The notes beneath the pieces were generated by a model. That model did no database searches. It was not told the origin of the DNA and saw nothing but the letters and a program-made list of their open reading frames with translations. The translations under genes and the position numbers were made by a program. This document shows, in pieces, positions 10,975 to 22,325 of a DNA stretch of 64,000 nucleotides. Origin of the DNA: Diploptera punctata. Lineage: Eukaryota; Arthropoda; Insecta; Blattodea; Blaberidae. The DNA lies in the NCBI GenBank assembly GCA_030220185.1, contig JASPKZ010003435.1, positions 1,031,001 through 1,095,000 on the forward strand, given 5' to 3'. Each line of letters starts with the position of its first letter. Within the stretch, counting starts at the first letter, position 1.

Positions 10975-11395
10975 AATGTCTCCCTGTTAGGTACATTCAC
11001 ATTCATCAATTCACTAGGACTATCGGGAGATGAATGTTTACTTCGGTCGTAAAAAATTATTTTTTTGGTCTCATAAAGACAAGAGAACCTCTGCGGATCA
11101 GTGAAAAACTCAGTGATGGGCCCACTCTCCAGACAACACGAACATTTGAGACAAGTCACATAATTTATTTCTAGACCTATACTAAAAACGGCGAATATTA
11201 TTTGGATTATTGTGATGAGCAGACGGTGTTCGGGGACTATTTGGACCTTAAATATTCCTGTCATGTTTTACAGGTGAGGAAAAATCGCGAAAATAACTGT
11301 ATGCATGTACTTGTCCTCACCTTCAGTTGAAACTAGCGTCTCTGCATCTAAGGCAAACACTTTACCACTAGTTCACAGCAGTGGACAAACCGGTT
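10975..11395 (-). mobile_element. Old tRNA-derived SINE, SINE-2 related
   Basis: Minus strand: ccactgctgtgaactagtggtaaagtg near 11365-11395 is a tRNA-like head; gtgaggaaaa and ggtccaaatagtccccgaa repeat SINE-2 body phrases. A relative lies at 52660-52900 plus 53400-53565. Confidence 0.5.
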
Positions 11396-11429
11396 TTATT
11401 ATTCTGAAATACTAATGTTGTGGACATGA

Positions 11430-11785
11430 CCACCGCACGATGTGGGCTCGAGGTAGCGTTCTACCTTGTCACGCAGCGGTCCCGGGTTCGATCCCCGGTC
11501 AGGACAAGTTTCCTGTTGATAGTTTTTTTCGGGGTTTTTTCATCACCTATAAGACAAATGTCAGTAAACGTTAAGGCCCAAACGGTCCCCGAGAATCATA
11601 TGGCAATCATTATCATCGTTAACATATTCATTAAGTTTAGGATTAAGACCTCTCCTGGCGCATCATTACCATCATCATCACCTATCATATATCATCGGGA
11701 CAGCGTAACTCCGCCTTCCAGGCGTCCCAATCTCAGAAGTGGGTTACAGTAACACCATGCCAGGAGAGAATAACAGAATGTCGAA
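11430..11785 (+). mobile_element. SINE-2 copy (long-body form)
   Basis: Head ccaccgcacgatgtgggctcgaggtagcg, B box gggttcgatccccgg at 11483-11497, body ggggttttttcatc, ggtccccgagaatcatatgg, then tccgccttccaggcgtccc. The 110-codon frame here is not a gene. Confidence 0.85.
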
Positions 11786-12089
11786 ATGACAAGGTGGTGG
11801 CATTGGATAAAAAATGTTCTGGATATAAGAATATAAAAAAGTGTATAAGTAGGTAAATTAATTTATTTATAAAGAAATGTTCATTAGACCTTACTCTTAT
11901 CCTATCATTTGAAGAATCATGATCACGGTATATTGCACACCTTACAAGAACTAATAAGAAATTAGCTACCTAAAGTCTAAGTATTAATTAAAAAGCCGCT
12001 TTGAATAAGGTCGTAATCCTTAATTATTTCAAGCAGAGTTTTATATTGGAAATGATTGATAATAATGACACTGAGAAATTTTAGATGTT

Positions 12090-12345
12090 ACCAGTCTCAT
12101 GGGCTAGTGGTCAGGGTTTCTGAATACAGTTCATGGGGTCCCGGATTAGATTCCCGGTTCAGACCATAGGATTTTTTCTTGAAGGAAATTATTCCTGTGG
12201 TCGCCCATGGTATGGATTTAGGTTCAAGGACTCTCTTGGAGCTTCATTATCATTCATTAACTCCGCCTTCCAGGCGTGGGTTTGAATTCTGCCATGCCAG
12301 GAAAGAATACCAGATATTTCATAAAGACAACCTGATTGCATTGGT
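12090..12345 (+). mobile_element. Diverged SINE-2-like copy
   Basis: ctcatgggctagtggtcagg head, cccggttcagacc, gttcaaggactctcttggagcttcatt, then ctccgccttccaggcgtgg. Older than the copy at 11430; ends shortly before the acceptor of the last ppk gene 1 exon. Confidence 0.6.
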
Positions 12346-12509
12346 AAGAGAAAAAGAAAAAAAAGTTACAAAATAAAAAATATAATTTGATACAAATAAA
12401 TAGTGTTACAACTTTATTAGGGGCGACTATTTAATTATTCTATTAGTTATAGTAATTTAAAAACAATACTTCATTAAGTATTAATAATAATGCTGTTTCA
12501 TATTTTCAG

Positions 12510-12637
12510 CCAACTTAGGAGGTCTGCTGGGATTATTTTTAGGATTTAGCTTCCTGAGCATCATTGAAATTGTCTATTTCGCGAGCATTGCTATTTGTGA
12601 AGTAATACAACGGGGCTGCGGAAAGAGAAAAGTGTGA
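12510..12637 (+). CDS. Pickpocket (DEG/ENaC) channel gene 1, terminal exon with TM2 and stop
   Basis: Seen: acceptor tattttcag (AG 12508-12509), then cc completing the split codon and 41 codons to TGA at 12635-12637. The peptide starts NLGGLLGLFLGFSFLSIIEI and ends CGKRKV. GGLLGLFLGFSFLSIIE is the pore/TM2 signature of DEG/ENaC channels: the G-x-S-type selectivity filter is GFS, followed by a hydrophobic helix. The cytosolic tail is short and basic (RGCGKRK), as in many pickpocket subunits. The intron to the previous exon (6712-12509, about 5.8 kb) is loaded with a tandem duplication, LINE-A, SINE-2 and SINE-3 copies. The two exons together have no stop or frameshift, so gene 1 looks intact here. 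The 3' UTR follows; AATAAA-like signals occur (for example aataaa near 13119) but none is clearly the poly(A) signal. Confidence 0.9.
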
Positions 12638-13159
12638 TGTTACATTCATAAGTGACGTGCAAATTTAAAGTGTTATAAAACATTTCTATTTCATGGTTTT
12701 AAATTACGTGGTAAATGCAAAAATGTATTTATCAGCTATAGCAAAATGTTGTAGAAAACTGCAGTCCTATATGGAAAATTATTGATGTAATGTCATCTAC
12801 AGAATATACCAGATTTCTTGGTCAAAACGAAGTATATAATGAAGTCCAAATTTAACAGTAATGGTTCTCATTGCCGCTAAAATGTATATTTTATTTTGTA
12901 TTTTCGTCGGTGTTCTCAAGAGTTAATGGCTTCCTGGAAGTTTCGTCTGCAGCAGATATCTTCAGGACGATGTGTACTTTTGTTGCGTGCAAAGCTGTCA
13001 GAGTGTAAAAATATTTTTTTTTTGCATCATGTAACTAATATTGTATACTTACTGTTAATGTTGATATGCATAGTAATTTGACATTCCCGCATACAATCTT
13101 GATTGCTATGAATACAAAATAAATCTCAATACTTTAAAAATGACCAAAGCACTAGTGCG

Positions 13160-13325
13160 GTAAATAAAAACATTTATTTTGAAATACTGATAGTGATACT
13201 GCAATTTGTATTAATTTCGGTATTAATTCATCACATTCAGCTTTCCACGCCTCTTCTATTTCATCATCACTGCACACATCGTCTCCATAATCAGAAATAA
13301 ATCCCAAATCAAATTGGTTTTACAG
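13160..13325 (-). other. Short acidic open frame, unrecognised
   Basis: Minus strand from about 13322: DLGFISDYGDDVCSDDEIEE then AWKAECDELIPKLIQIAVSL, ending FYLPH and a stop. The acidic, helix-friendly composition looks coding, but it is only about 55 codons, has a stop just upstream and no clear acceptor. It lies immediately beside the LINE-B insertion at 13363. Possibly the C-terminus of a lost transposase or host gene. Confidence 0.25.
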
Positions 13326-13362
13326 ATTTAACAAATATAAAATGGCAACATGACTAACAATA

Positions 13363-15139
13363 AAATTAAATGTAAGAAGGAAGCTTATATGAAATACTTA
13401 AATGATAGGTCACACGAAAACTTAATGAATTATAAAAGACTATCAGCAATTGCCAAACGAGAAGTTCGCAAGATCCAACGCCAAACTTGGGAAACATTTA
13501 TTAGCAATAATATAGAATATGATGTTAATGGACAACAAGTCAAAGCGTATAAAATATTAAAAGAATTAAATAAATCTGTTAAAGATAACTTAAACATAAA
13601 TCCCATCCCAATGACTAAATGGTTAAATTACTATGAGCAGCTTTGGACTGCCACAACTAATATAACACAACATACTTCCAGTGATTATGATGTAGATCCT
13701 ATCACTTTGGATGAGTTGAACTTCGCGTTATACAAATTCAAACTACGGAAGACACCAGGATCAGATCATATCAACGCAGAATTATTAAAATATGCTTCGA
13801 TCCGATTCTTAAACAAATTTTTATATCTTATTAATATATGTTGGAAGACTGGCTGTGTACCAGATGAATGGAATAACTCGTTAGTTGTATCTATTCATAA
13901 AAGAGGAAACAAAAATAATATTAATAATTATAGAGGAATTTGTCTGCTAAATGCTGCTTATAAAATTTATGCAAAAATAATTACCAACAGATTAAACCCA
14001 ATTTCTGACGCAATTATCCTACAAGAACAAAATGGTTTCAGACCCAACAGATCCTGTATAGATAGTGTCTTTACGTTAGCGCAAATCATAGAAAAACAGA
14101 GAATTTAATATACCAACTTTTATGATATTCATTATCATAAAGCCTTCGACACAGTAAACAGAATAAAATTGTGGGATATCTTACATAATGCAGGAATACC
14201 CAAGCATTTAATTCAGGCGATTCAAAGCATGTATCATAACACACGAATTCGAATAAAAATAAATCAGCAAATCAGATAGACTAATAACCCAAGGTGTAAA
14301 ACAAGACTGTCCACTTTCCCCTCTTCTATTTAATTTATATATGAATGAAATAATAAAATTATGGAAAAACCTATCACAATCACACTTTATAATTGATGGT
14401 CGACCCCTCAACACATTAATGTATGCAGATGATCAAGTAATATTGGCTACTTCTGAAGATCACCTACAAAGAGCAGTTCATAGATTGTCAAATATAACCC
14501 AAGATTATAATTTACAAATTTCGGCGAGTAAGACAAAAACTATGGCGTTTCAAGGGAAAATACCGATACGAACTAAAATTGTTATTAACAACAATATAAT
14601 AGAACAAGTTAATAACTTTACTTATCTTGGCTGCAATCTTTCCTACGACACATGTAAAGACATAGACATAAAATTGGTCAATTTCAAAAACTTATAGGAA
14701 CAATAAAAAGCATTCTTTTCCGAAAAAGTATGTCCAGATACAATTCTAAAATTTTATAAAACAATGGCTCTTCCAACTCTACTTTATGGTTCTGAAACCT
14801 GGACTCTTACTACAGGTAAATTAAATAGGATAGTAGCTGCAGAAATGAAGTTATTAAGACCTTTAGCGGGTTATACGCCTTATGATCACATACGTAATGA
14901 AGATATCCGCAAAGCTCTCAACACACCAGCAATAACTGAAATCATTAAAAAATATCAAAATAATTGGCATGAACACCTTCTGAGAATGCCAGACATTAGA
15001 CTACCTCTGCAGCTATTGAACTACAGACCCACAGGGCGAAGAGACCCAGGAAGACCTAAGAAGAGATGGAGGGATCAATTTCTTTCCTGAAGCGAAACAG
15101 GCCAATGGCCTAATCCATGCCTGCCATTAATGATGATGA
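13363..15139 (+). mobile_element. LINE-B copy, most of the reverse transcriptase, with target duplication
   Basis: 13350-14108: KKEAYMKYLNDRS, LRKTPGSDHINAELLKYA, IHKRGNKNNINNYRGICLLN, QEQNGFRPNRSCIDSVFTLA: RT fingers. 14107-14340 continues the palm with stops (KAFDTVN, then GVKQDCPLSPLLFNLY). 14341-14697: LNTLMYADDQVILATSEDHL with the catalytic YADD, AFQGKIPIRTKIVINN. 14764-15090: ALPTLLYGSETWTLTTGKLN to GRRDPGRPKKRWRDQF. Ends cctaatccatg...(ATGATG). Target duplication TGACTAACAATA at 13351-13362 and 15140-15151. 5' truncated, several stops; inactive. Confidence 0.93.
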
Positions 15140-15159
15140 TGACTAACAATACTTATTTC

Positions 15160-15636
15160 TCCATAGCAACACACCTTGCCGAATCACCTTCTGAAATCTA
15201 ACATTTATCTTCACATATATTTATTAATATTTTAGCTAATATCTTAATTATTAAAATAAATACACATAGTGCAAAAATAGTATGCAATACTCGTGTGGTA
15301 AACACACAACGAAATCTTGGAAATTTAAAAATACTCGGCGCAAGCGCCTCTTTTTTTTTATTTAACTTTTCCTCGATCCGTATCAAGTGTTTACCACACT
15401 CGCATTGCAATAAATTGAAAAACGTGTGACCGAAAACTCCCAATTCAAACCCAAGTGTATTTTCAAGGAACTATTATTTTTATTTTTTATTATTATCATT
15501 ATTTTTAAATGTATATTATTTTATTATATACAACTTTCCTCATTAGAGGATTGCCTCAAGGACAAAGTGATACAGACAATTTTCGAAATTGATTAAATAC
15601 ATTTAAAAAATTCATATTGTAATTGAAGTATGCGTA
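15160..15636. other. No gene seen
   Basis: AT-rich; the minus frame at 15198-15443 has no recognised motif. Confidence 0.5.
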
Positions 15637-15885
15637 CTATAAAGTAGAAATTTTGTAAATACGGTTTCTTAAAATTGAACCTCTAATGGCAGCGATGGCA
15701 GTTTTAGAAAGATACACCCTGTCCAAATCTAAGGAATGCCAAAATTTAGCTACGAATTCTGGTATAGTACCTCTTGCCCCGATCATCAATCCTGTGAGAG
15801 TTATACTATCTAATTGGTATTTATCTTTGTAATAGTCAATTGTTGGCTCATAGGTTGGCGACTATGAGTCTCAAAACGAATTTTG
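15637..15885 (-). mobile_element. Non-LTR retrotransposon ORF C-terminus
   Basis: Minus frame from about 15858 to the stop at 15637: YEPTIDYYKDKYQLDSITLT, GLMIGARGTIPEFVAKFWHS, LDLDRVYLSKTAIAAIRGSI then LRNRIYKISTL. The block 'T-G-L-x-x-G-A-R-G-T-I-P' followed by 'I-A-x-x-x-L-R-N' is characteristic of the post-RT C-terminus of some insect LINE ORF2 proteins (recalled from family knowledge). A different family from LINE-A and LINE-B. Confidence 0.7.
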
Positions 15886-16480
15886 GGATCTACTATTGTC
15901 ACTATTAATATTATTGTTGTTATTATTATTATTCCTGATTTGGGTCTAAATCTTCTTTAATACCCGAATAAAACTATAAATTATTTTGTAATATCCTTGA
16001 GGAATTCAATATTTGTGCCCATAATACATTACTTCCATCAGTATCAACAAATTGGAGTCATCATTGGAACCGTATGTTTAGATAAAGGATTCATAAGACA
16101 ATTTAAAATATCAATTAAATGGTACAAGATTGTTGGGATAGCCTTAGGAAGAGGTTAGAAAAATTGTTTGTAAACCTCTCAGAACTATAAACTGAAACGA
16201 AAATATTATAAATTATTTTTATTAAATTATTTATATTATATTACTTTTATTATATTATTTAAAATTATATTTTAAGATAACGAGGACTTGCAAATGCGCA
16301 TTTTCAACTGGTGTTTCCATTATTTATGTTGATTCGAATAAAAACTTCCGATACCAGAAAAATAATATATTATTAAATACGATCTTCTTGGTGATAAAAT
16401 TGGATTAGACATTGTCAATTAAAACCCGTATCATGACACTAAAACGTTAAAAGAGTTAACGCGTTTCAATGGCGACGCTA
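15886..16480. other. No gene seen
   Basis: AT-rich, with short (ATT)n near 15905-15935 and TTATT-rich stretch at 16205-16270. Confidence 0.5.
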
Positions 16481-16484
16481 TCAT

Positions 16485-17000
16485 TACACTGCTCAACATG
16501 ATTTTTGTCTTATGAGTACCAATAGTTGTACTTAATGCAGTTTTTTATCGTGTTTTCAAACATGTATTCGGAATTTCTCCATCACCCACGGATTTTTTTT
16601 ATTTCAAATTCAATTAATGGATTTAAATAATTATTTTTTCAATAAACGTTTTTTCGTCTATTTGTCCATTGTAAAATAAAACCAAATGAGCCAACTCAGG
16701 ATATTTCAGCTATGGAAAAGAGATATCAAGGCAAATGGAATCATAATATACTAGCCGATTATTGTTGGACCATCAAGAGGGATGCTCCACAGGCGAAATA
16801 TAGCAGAAAATCTTCATTTCATACTTTCTAGGTGAGTCCGAATGTTCGAATATTGTGTAGTTACGAATGTAGAAAATATTAAAGTGTTTGAGATTATAAA
16901 TTCCTGTCTCTCGGAAACCTTGCGTGATGGAAAAAACCGATATCATATTTGAATTCAGGGGGAAAAAATACTATCACAATCACATATTTTTTCTGAGACA
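16485..17000 (+). repeat. Dispersed repeat R500, copy 1, with a short frame
   Basis: About 500 bases shared with 54895-55395 in the same orientation, from 'tcaacatgatttttgtct' to 'aatcacatattttt'. It includes a frame opening AMEKRYQGK and reading NMLADYCWTIKRDAPQAKYS then RKSSFHTF before TAG; the second copy reads NMLADYCWIIKMDASQAKYN RKS then a stop. That block is protein-like and resembles C-terminal tails I recall from insect mobile-element ORFs, but I cannot name the family. Not host exons on present evidence. Confidence 0.7.
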
Positions 17001-17334
17001 AAAAAAAATATATATTTTTGGTTGCTCAGTGTAATTAATTTTTCTCGAGATCTGAAGTTATTCTGTCATTAACAGTTTTTATCATTTTTTTTAACCTTTT
17101 GAATTATATATTTCATTTGGCAAATCTAGAGTAAATCAAAATATATTGTAAATAATAATTATATTTTAGATAGACCCTGTAATAACTTGTTATTGTAAAT
17201 TTGGATATAAGAATAATTTATATATTTTTTTCTATCCTGGTTGAGTGGTATACAAAGCCTTTAAGGCCTTTACTCTGCTAGGTAAAATAAACCTATAATT
17301 ATTATTAATGGAATGAAACCTATTATAGTATAAT

Positions 17335-17615
17335 GAAGGGTGACTCCGTGGCGCAAAATGTTGGACACTCGCCCTCCACCTCTGGGACCCGCATTCGAGT
17401 CACGGTCACTCATGTGGGATTCGTGGTGAACGAATCGGAGCCAGGGCAGGTTTTTCTCGAAGTTTCTCCCTTTCTCCCAAGCCAAAACATAATTCCACCA
17501 ATTCTTCATACTCATGTAATCCATTTAGTTACTTTTCATTTCTTCTCACTTCGTGATAGTTTGACATACTTGATCAGCGCCATCCTCATATCACTGACCT
17601 TCAGTAACAGAGGCT
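17335..17615 (+). mobile_element. SINE-3 copy
   Basis: gggtgactccgtggcgcaaaatg head, ctctgggacccgcattcgagtc B box region, gattcgtggtgaacgaatcgg and cccaagccaaaacataattcc body. Diverged from the copy at 9311. The 122-codon frame over it is chance. Confidence 0.75.
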
Positions 17616-18865
17616 TCATCTCATATCAGTGCCTTGACTTGGCACTATGCCACACACGAATAGAGGGTTTATTTTACAGAATAATGAATGCGGCGTTATA
17701 GCTTAGGGTTTACATTTTATAACATTTTCGATTAGTGACAGAACTACGTAGTCTTTTTGTTTTAGTTTAAGGGAAGCCATGACTGAATTTTAAAACTCCG
17801 AAACTAATAGAGATATTTCTTTCACATGTGTACCACAGATGTCTACCTGTATGAATAACACTTATAATAAATTGCAAGTGATTTGTTATATTAGTTCGCA
17901 AGTTACATTATGTTTTCTCTTTTTTATTTTAATTCATTATAAAAGTTCCTTGCAGTACATTATTCAATATTTTGTTCCAATATTTTATTAGGATATTCGT
18001 TATACTCATTGTTTCTAAATTTGCATTGATTTTTCTGTGCTGTTAATACTTTTGAGAACAAAAAATGTTTTTAACTGATTTTTCATGTTGGCGGAAATCG
18101 AGATAACTATGACAATATAAAACATCATAAATCATGAACATTTTGAGTATGATTAAAATCCAATGCAATGTTGGTTTGTTTTATTCTTGCAGATAAGTGC
18201 TAAAAATTAAGTTGAATAAGGCAAAAATTGCAGTGCAAGGAACATTTTTTAATGGGCATGCACTTGAAAAATACACAGAGAAAAAAAAAGGCTACAAAGT
18301 TTTTCATGCTTCCGACTGCTCTAATAACATACATTTCCAATTTCTGTGCTGAAACAAATATTTATTTTGGATATTTATGCCAAACTGTATGGTAGGGAAT
18401 CTCATTACAATTTTTTCCTTTTGTGCCTCTCTCCAATAATACATCTGATGTCAATCTTTCATATATTAGTATCATTTTTGCCACTAGTTCTGGGCGAGTT
18501 TAAAAATGGCCGCCAGGGCTTTAATAATGGCGAAATAGCGATAAGGTATATATTTTCTTGAACAGGAAGCTTAGGAGAATTTTATGAGAGATAAAACACA
18601 AAATGCGTGTTTTGGTCAATTTTCACTCAAAATTTACTCAAGGCTAACCTTAGGTGTACTTATTAATTTATATTTGCCATTCCTGAACTGTAGATCACGA
18701 TCCTTTTGGGAGGCGCTGAATTATATCGGGATTCATGGTTGGCATTTGTAATTATTATTAATATATTATTACCATTACTAAAAAAACACATCAAATGTTT
18801 TCTTTTAAGAATATGACATATGTTATGAGTGACTGACCAACTTTTCTCGTTGTTATAACAACACA
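17616..18865. other. No gene seen
   Basis: AT-rich intergenic sequence between ppk gene 1 and gene 2; no splice-flanked coding block recognised. Confidence 0.5.
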
Positions 18866-18867
18866 TT

Positions 18868-18913
18868 TAAATAATAATAATAATAATAATAATAATAGTA
18901 ATAATAATAAGCT

Positions 18914-18944
<31 letters not shown>

Positions 18945-19006
18945 TAGTAGTAAGATAAATAAGCTATTATATTATTAATCCTATTATTAATTATTATTAA
19001 TATTAC

Positions 19007-19056
<50 letters not shown>
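18868..19056. repeat. (AAT)n/(ATT)n microsatellites
   Basis: AAT runs 18871-18950 and ATT run 19004-19056 in opposite orientation, forming a potential hairpin around tattatattattaatcc. Confidence 0.9.
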
Positions 19057-19077
19057 GGTGCATTACTTTATTATTAG

Positions 19078-20697
19078 AGGTAGGAATTTTAGGTGCTTTA
19101 ATGTTTGGTGAAAAGATGCAAAAAAGGTGCTTTAATTTAGCAGAAAAAGGTGCAAAAAGGTGCTTTAATTTAGCAGGCAAGGTGCAATTTTTTTAAATAG
19201 AAGGTGCAAATTACCCATGTGAATTATCATTAAAGAGTACCAAAAAGAATTACATCAAGTAACTCACGACAGAAAAGTCAGCCATGTTGTCATATATTAA
19301 AACGTCGGAGTAAGACAAGTCCCAGAACATTACGTTATTGAAATCACAAGTCCAGAAAACTGTTAAAGCAGATATTACTCAACAATTCAAATGTTTAGAA
19401 CATATCTAAAAAGTTCAATATCTCAACTGTCTATCAGTGGTTTCGTCTAATGTAACATATAAGCCCCTTGATTTTCATCTTCTACTTGACTGATCTGTGT
19501 TAATTTTTCTTCATACAGAGGTTGAAGGTATGATTTTCATCTGGGACAATATGCTGTCATAATAGGGTTGTTAAGTTTTGAAAGAGGAATACCACATGCC
19601 ACAAATGTCTGCTGTATCATTTTTATTTATTAATCTTGCAGAAGGCAGTGCCTCACCAATAAACTGTTGTCACAATAAACATTTACTGCTTTGTACTTCC
19701 TTATTTTTCGTGTTTTGCACTACCTATATGCTGCGTAACATGATTGTGTTGGTGTTTTTCATCAATTGTTATTGAAATATCACAAATAATGCACCTCATA
19801 ACATACCTGTCACTCTGAATTCCATCTGCACTAAACTGTTTTACAAAATCATGTAATTTGTAGGAGTTCACATTAGGTTTTGGCATATTGTATATCGGTC
19901 ACTCAGGAAAATAGCAGACCGCACAAGTCAAATATTATTTTGAACTGAAACATTTGTTTATGCACTCAACAATCTCCCTTGCTTAAACAATAGCTTTCGC
20001 GTAACTCTGGTGAAAGAAGGCGCAAACTAATTTAAAAGGAATAGTCTAATGGGACTGCACTAAAGTGGAAGTAATGTGATGTGGATTGATACCACACATT
20101 GTTACCAACCCTTGAAAGCGTATTTGAAGAACTGTAAAAACAATACACATTATTTTAGGAACATAATGCTGCTAAGAGACAGAAAAGGTTTAAAAAAGTT
20201 CAAAATGTGCTTGAATTGATAAAAAGGTGCAAAAAAGTGCTAGCATTGAAAAACGTTGCAAAAAGGTGCAACTAAAACACATTTAGGGGTATTTATTTAA
20301 TGTTTTCTTTGCAAGATAAGCTAATTTGAGCTTTGTAGTAACAAAATAAAGGGGGCACGCCGTAGCGTAGTGGTTAAGGCACTGCGCTACAAGCCGAGGT
20401 CGAGGGTTCAAATCCCCGTGGGGTCAGGATTTTTAAACTGACCCAAACCTTCTGGAGGCACTATGGCTCTGGGGTCGAATCAGCCTCTAACTGAAATGAG
20501 TACCAGACGCTTGTTCTGGGGTAAAGGCGGCCATCACGCAGGGCTGACAACCCGGCTGACATCAAGTGCCGATTGTCTAGAAATAGTGGGAGCCTTAACG
20601 TCCCACTACCCCAAGGGCCTCCTGAGGCCTGTAGTGGGAATACTTTACTTTACTAGTAACAAAATAAAATTAAGGTGCAGCACCTAAAATTCCTAGC
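19078..20697 (-). mobile_element. hAT-like transposon with terminal inverted repeats, SINE-1 nested
   Basis: Left end aggtaggaattttaggtgc (19079 on) and right end gcacctaaaattcctagct (20677-20695) are inverted copies. Many subterminal aaaaaggtgc motifs (19130-19185, 20222-20270). Minus frame 19701-19886 begins MPKPNVNSYKLHDFVKQFSA and holds CIICDISITIDEKHQHNHVT then QHIGSAKHEK: a BED-type zinc finger (C-x2-C...H-x4/5-H) as at the N-terminus of CGGBP1-like hAT transposases. The rest of the transposase is missing. Probable non-autonomous deletion derivative; 8-base target duplication cannot be read because both flanks are ATT repeats. Confidence 0.82.
20351..20653 (+). mobile_element. SINE-1 copy with 14-base target duplication, inside the hAT element
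   Basis: tRNA-derived head gggcacgccgtagcgtagtgg (A box) and gagggttcaaatccc (B box), body ttctggggtaaaggcgg and tgccgattgtctagaa, end gtagtgggaatactttactt. Flanked by AGTAACAAAATAAA at 20337-20350 and 20654-20667. Confidence 0.93.
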
Positions 20698-20698
20698 T

Positions 20699-20701
20699 GT
20701 A

Positions 20702-20752
<51 letters not shown>
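20699..20752. repeat. (ATT)n microsatellite
   Basis: Flanks the right end of the hAT element. Confidence 0.95.
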
Positions 20753-20754
<2 letters not shown>

Positions 20755-20759
20755 TAGAA

Positions 20760-21405
20760 TGATGTAATTGAATGTAATCATTATTGCATAAATTGTCATA
20801 CTGTATTGCTGAAGCGTGTGTGCGAAATTACACATGGATTATCAAGGAGCAAAGTGAATGAGGGGTAGCGAATAATTGTATTGTTGAAAAGTGGTATTAT
20901 ATTCAAGAACTTTGTGAATCGCCAATTAATAGTATTATAAAGATATAATTTTATTTGTAATATGTAAGACTTTTTCGTCAATAAAATATATTTGTGTGGA
21001 TCTACTTTATTATAAATGTTATCGTGTTAGAAGAGTACTATATTAATAGTATAGATATGTTACTCGGTCATTAAAGGAATTTAGGCCACAGAAATAATTG
21101 ATTTATAGTAAACAGGGTGATAACATGAGTCACACAGTATGCACGTAAGTTCATTTCAGGATCTAATACTAAATTATTCTGACATAATGAGTTACTAGAG
21201 CTAGAATTTCTTTGCTACTTATTGTACCCAAATATACTCTTTTGATACCAATTTCTTAATACAATTGCAATTAGGAATAATATATCATGTAATTCTACAA
21301 TTCCATCGTTAAATAGACCAGACGGAGTAAGAAGAGTTGTGTATCCAGGGTTCGTATTCCGCACAGAATGAGATTTAGTGAAAACTACACCACCCACTTC
21401 CCCTG
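20760..21405. other. No gene seen
   Basis: AT-rich; no recognised coding block. Confidence 0.4.
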
Positions 21406-21409
21406 GTAT

Positions 21410-22325
21410 AATTCTGACCTACTGAACTGCATCTTCGATTATTCTCATTGCTTTTTGAATAAGAATATCTGATTATTTCAAGTTTCCACTTTTTCGGAAA
21501 TCAACTAAAGTGATTTGCGATGTATGAAACTCAACTAAGCAACTTAGAACTTTTGAATGCTGACAAATATTTGTAACAGACACTGCAAGATATCTGAAGA
21601 AAAGTTCTCCATCACTGACTTCACAGCTTCGATGTGCTTATTGTAGAAATCACAGCTTCTATACATGTTGCTCCCTTAGTGATCATAGGTTCCAAAGGCA
21701 GATATATGTCAGGTAGCTGCTGGTGGTAACATTGTACACGATAGGAACATTTCAAGAAAATGTTTTTCTTTGCTGATAAGAGTGCATTTTCTTCCTGCAG
21801 TTTATGTCTAACTCTCTCTGCCACTAATTACAGTGCATGAGCAATACAAGTAACATGCACTACGTTTGGATAACATACACTATCGGTTACCCTTCTTGAA
21901 AAAATGTGTATGCAGCTGCATCGGTATGGAGAAAAACGACCCATCTAGCCTTAGTACGTTAAGTCCATGATTAATTAATCATGCATTTCTTGAACTATTT
22001 ATTACCTCCAAATGTTTACACTTACAGTAAATTAAATAGGATTAACAAACTCTAGAGCCCAACTTGCCCACAATTAGATTGGCGGTAAAACGGTATATAA
22101 TATCTGTGATATCAGCATACATTGAAATATAAGAATCACTTATGCCAATCTTCATATTTTCTCTGATATTAACATTACAAGAATATAAGTAATTCTTCCT
22201 GAGAGTCGACTTGTCTGGAATATTGCAGTGCAGCATTTCTGTAAGTTTTAATTCAGTTATCTGAAGTATGTCCCAAAGTATGTTCCCTACAACCATTGCC
22301 ATACACATTTTGTGAGTCACTATTA
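21410..22325 (-). mobile_element. hAT transposase remnant (CGGBP1-like hAT), middle region
   Basis: Minus frame 22042-22320: IPDKSTLRKNYLYSCNVNIR, ENMKIGISDSYISMYADITD and RFTANLIVGKL, matching the family pattern 'I-P-D-x-S-T-L-R-K-N-Y ... I-x-D-x-x-I-x-x-x-x-D-E-T-T-D ... N-V-I-x-G'. Further on, with frameshifts, TDAAAYTFF, VMLLVLLMH and 21621-21824 AERVRHKLQEENALLSAKKN then LPDIYLPLEPMITKGATCIE. The last matches 'P-x-P-P-x-P-V-I-T-R-W-G-T-W-I-x-A' with RWGTW degraded to KGATC. Inactive. Its missing N-terminal BED domain is like the one at 19701, suggesting related families. Confidence 0.7.

Noticed and set aside
11461..11500. tRNA-like B box region at SINE-2 heads
   Set aside because: Not annotated as tRNA genes: no full cloverleaf and present in many dispersed SINE copies.
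17333..17701. 122-codon plus-strand frame
   Set aside because: Lies over a SINE-3 copy; residues shift with the SINE, no motif.
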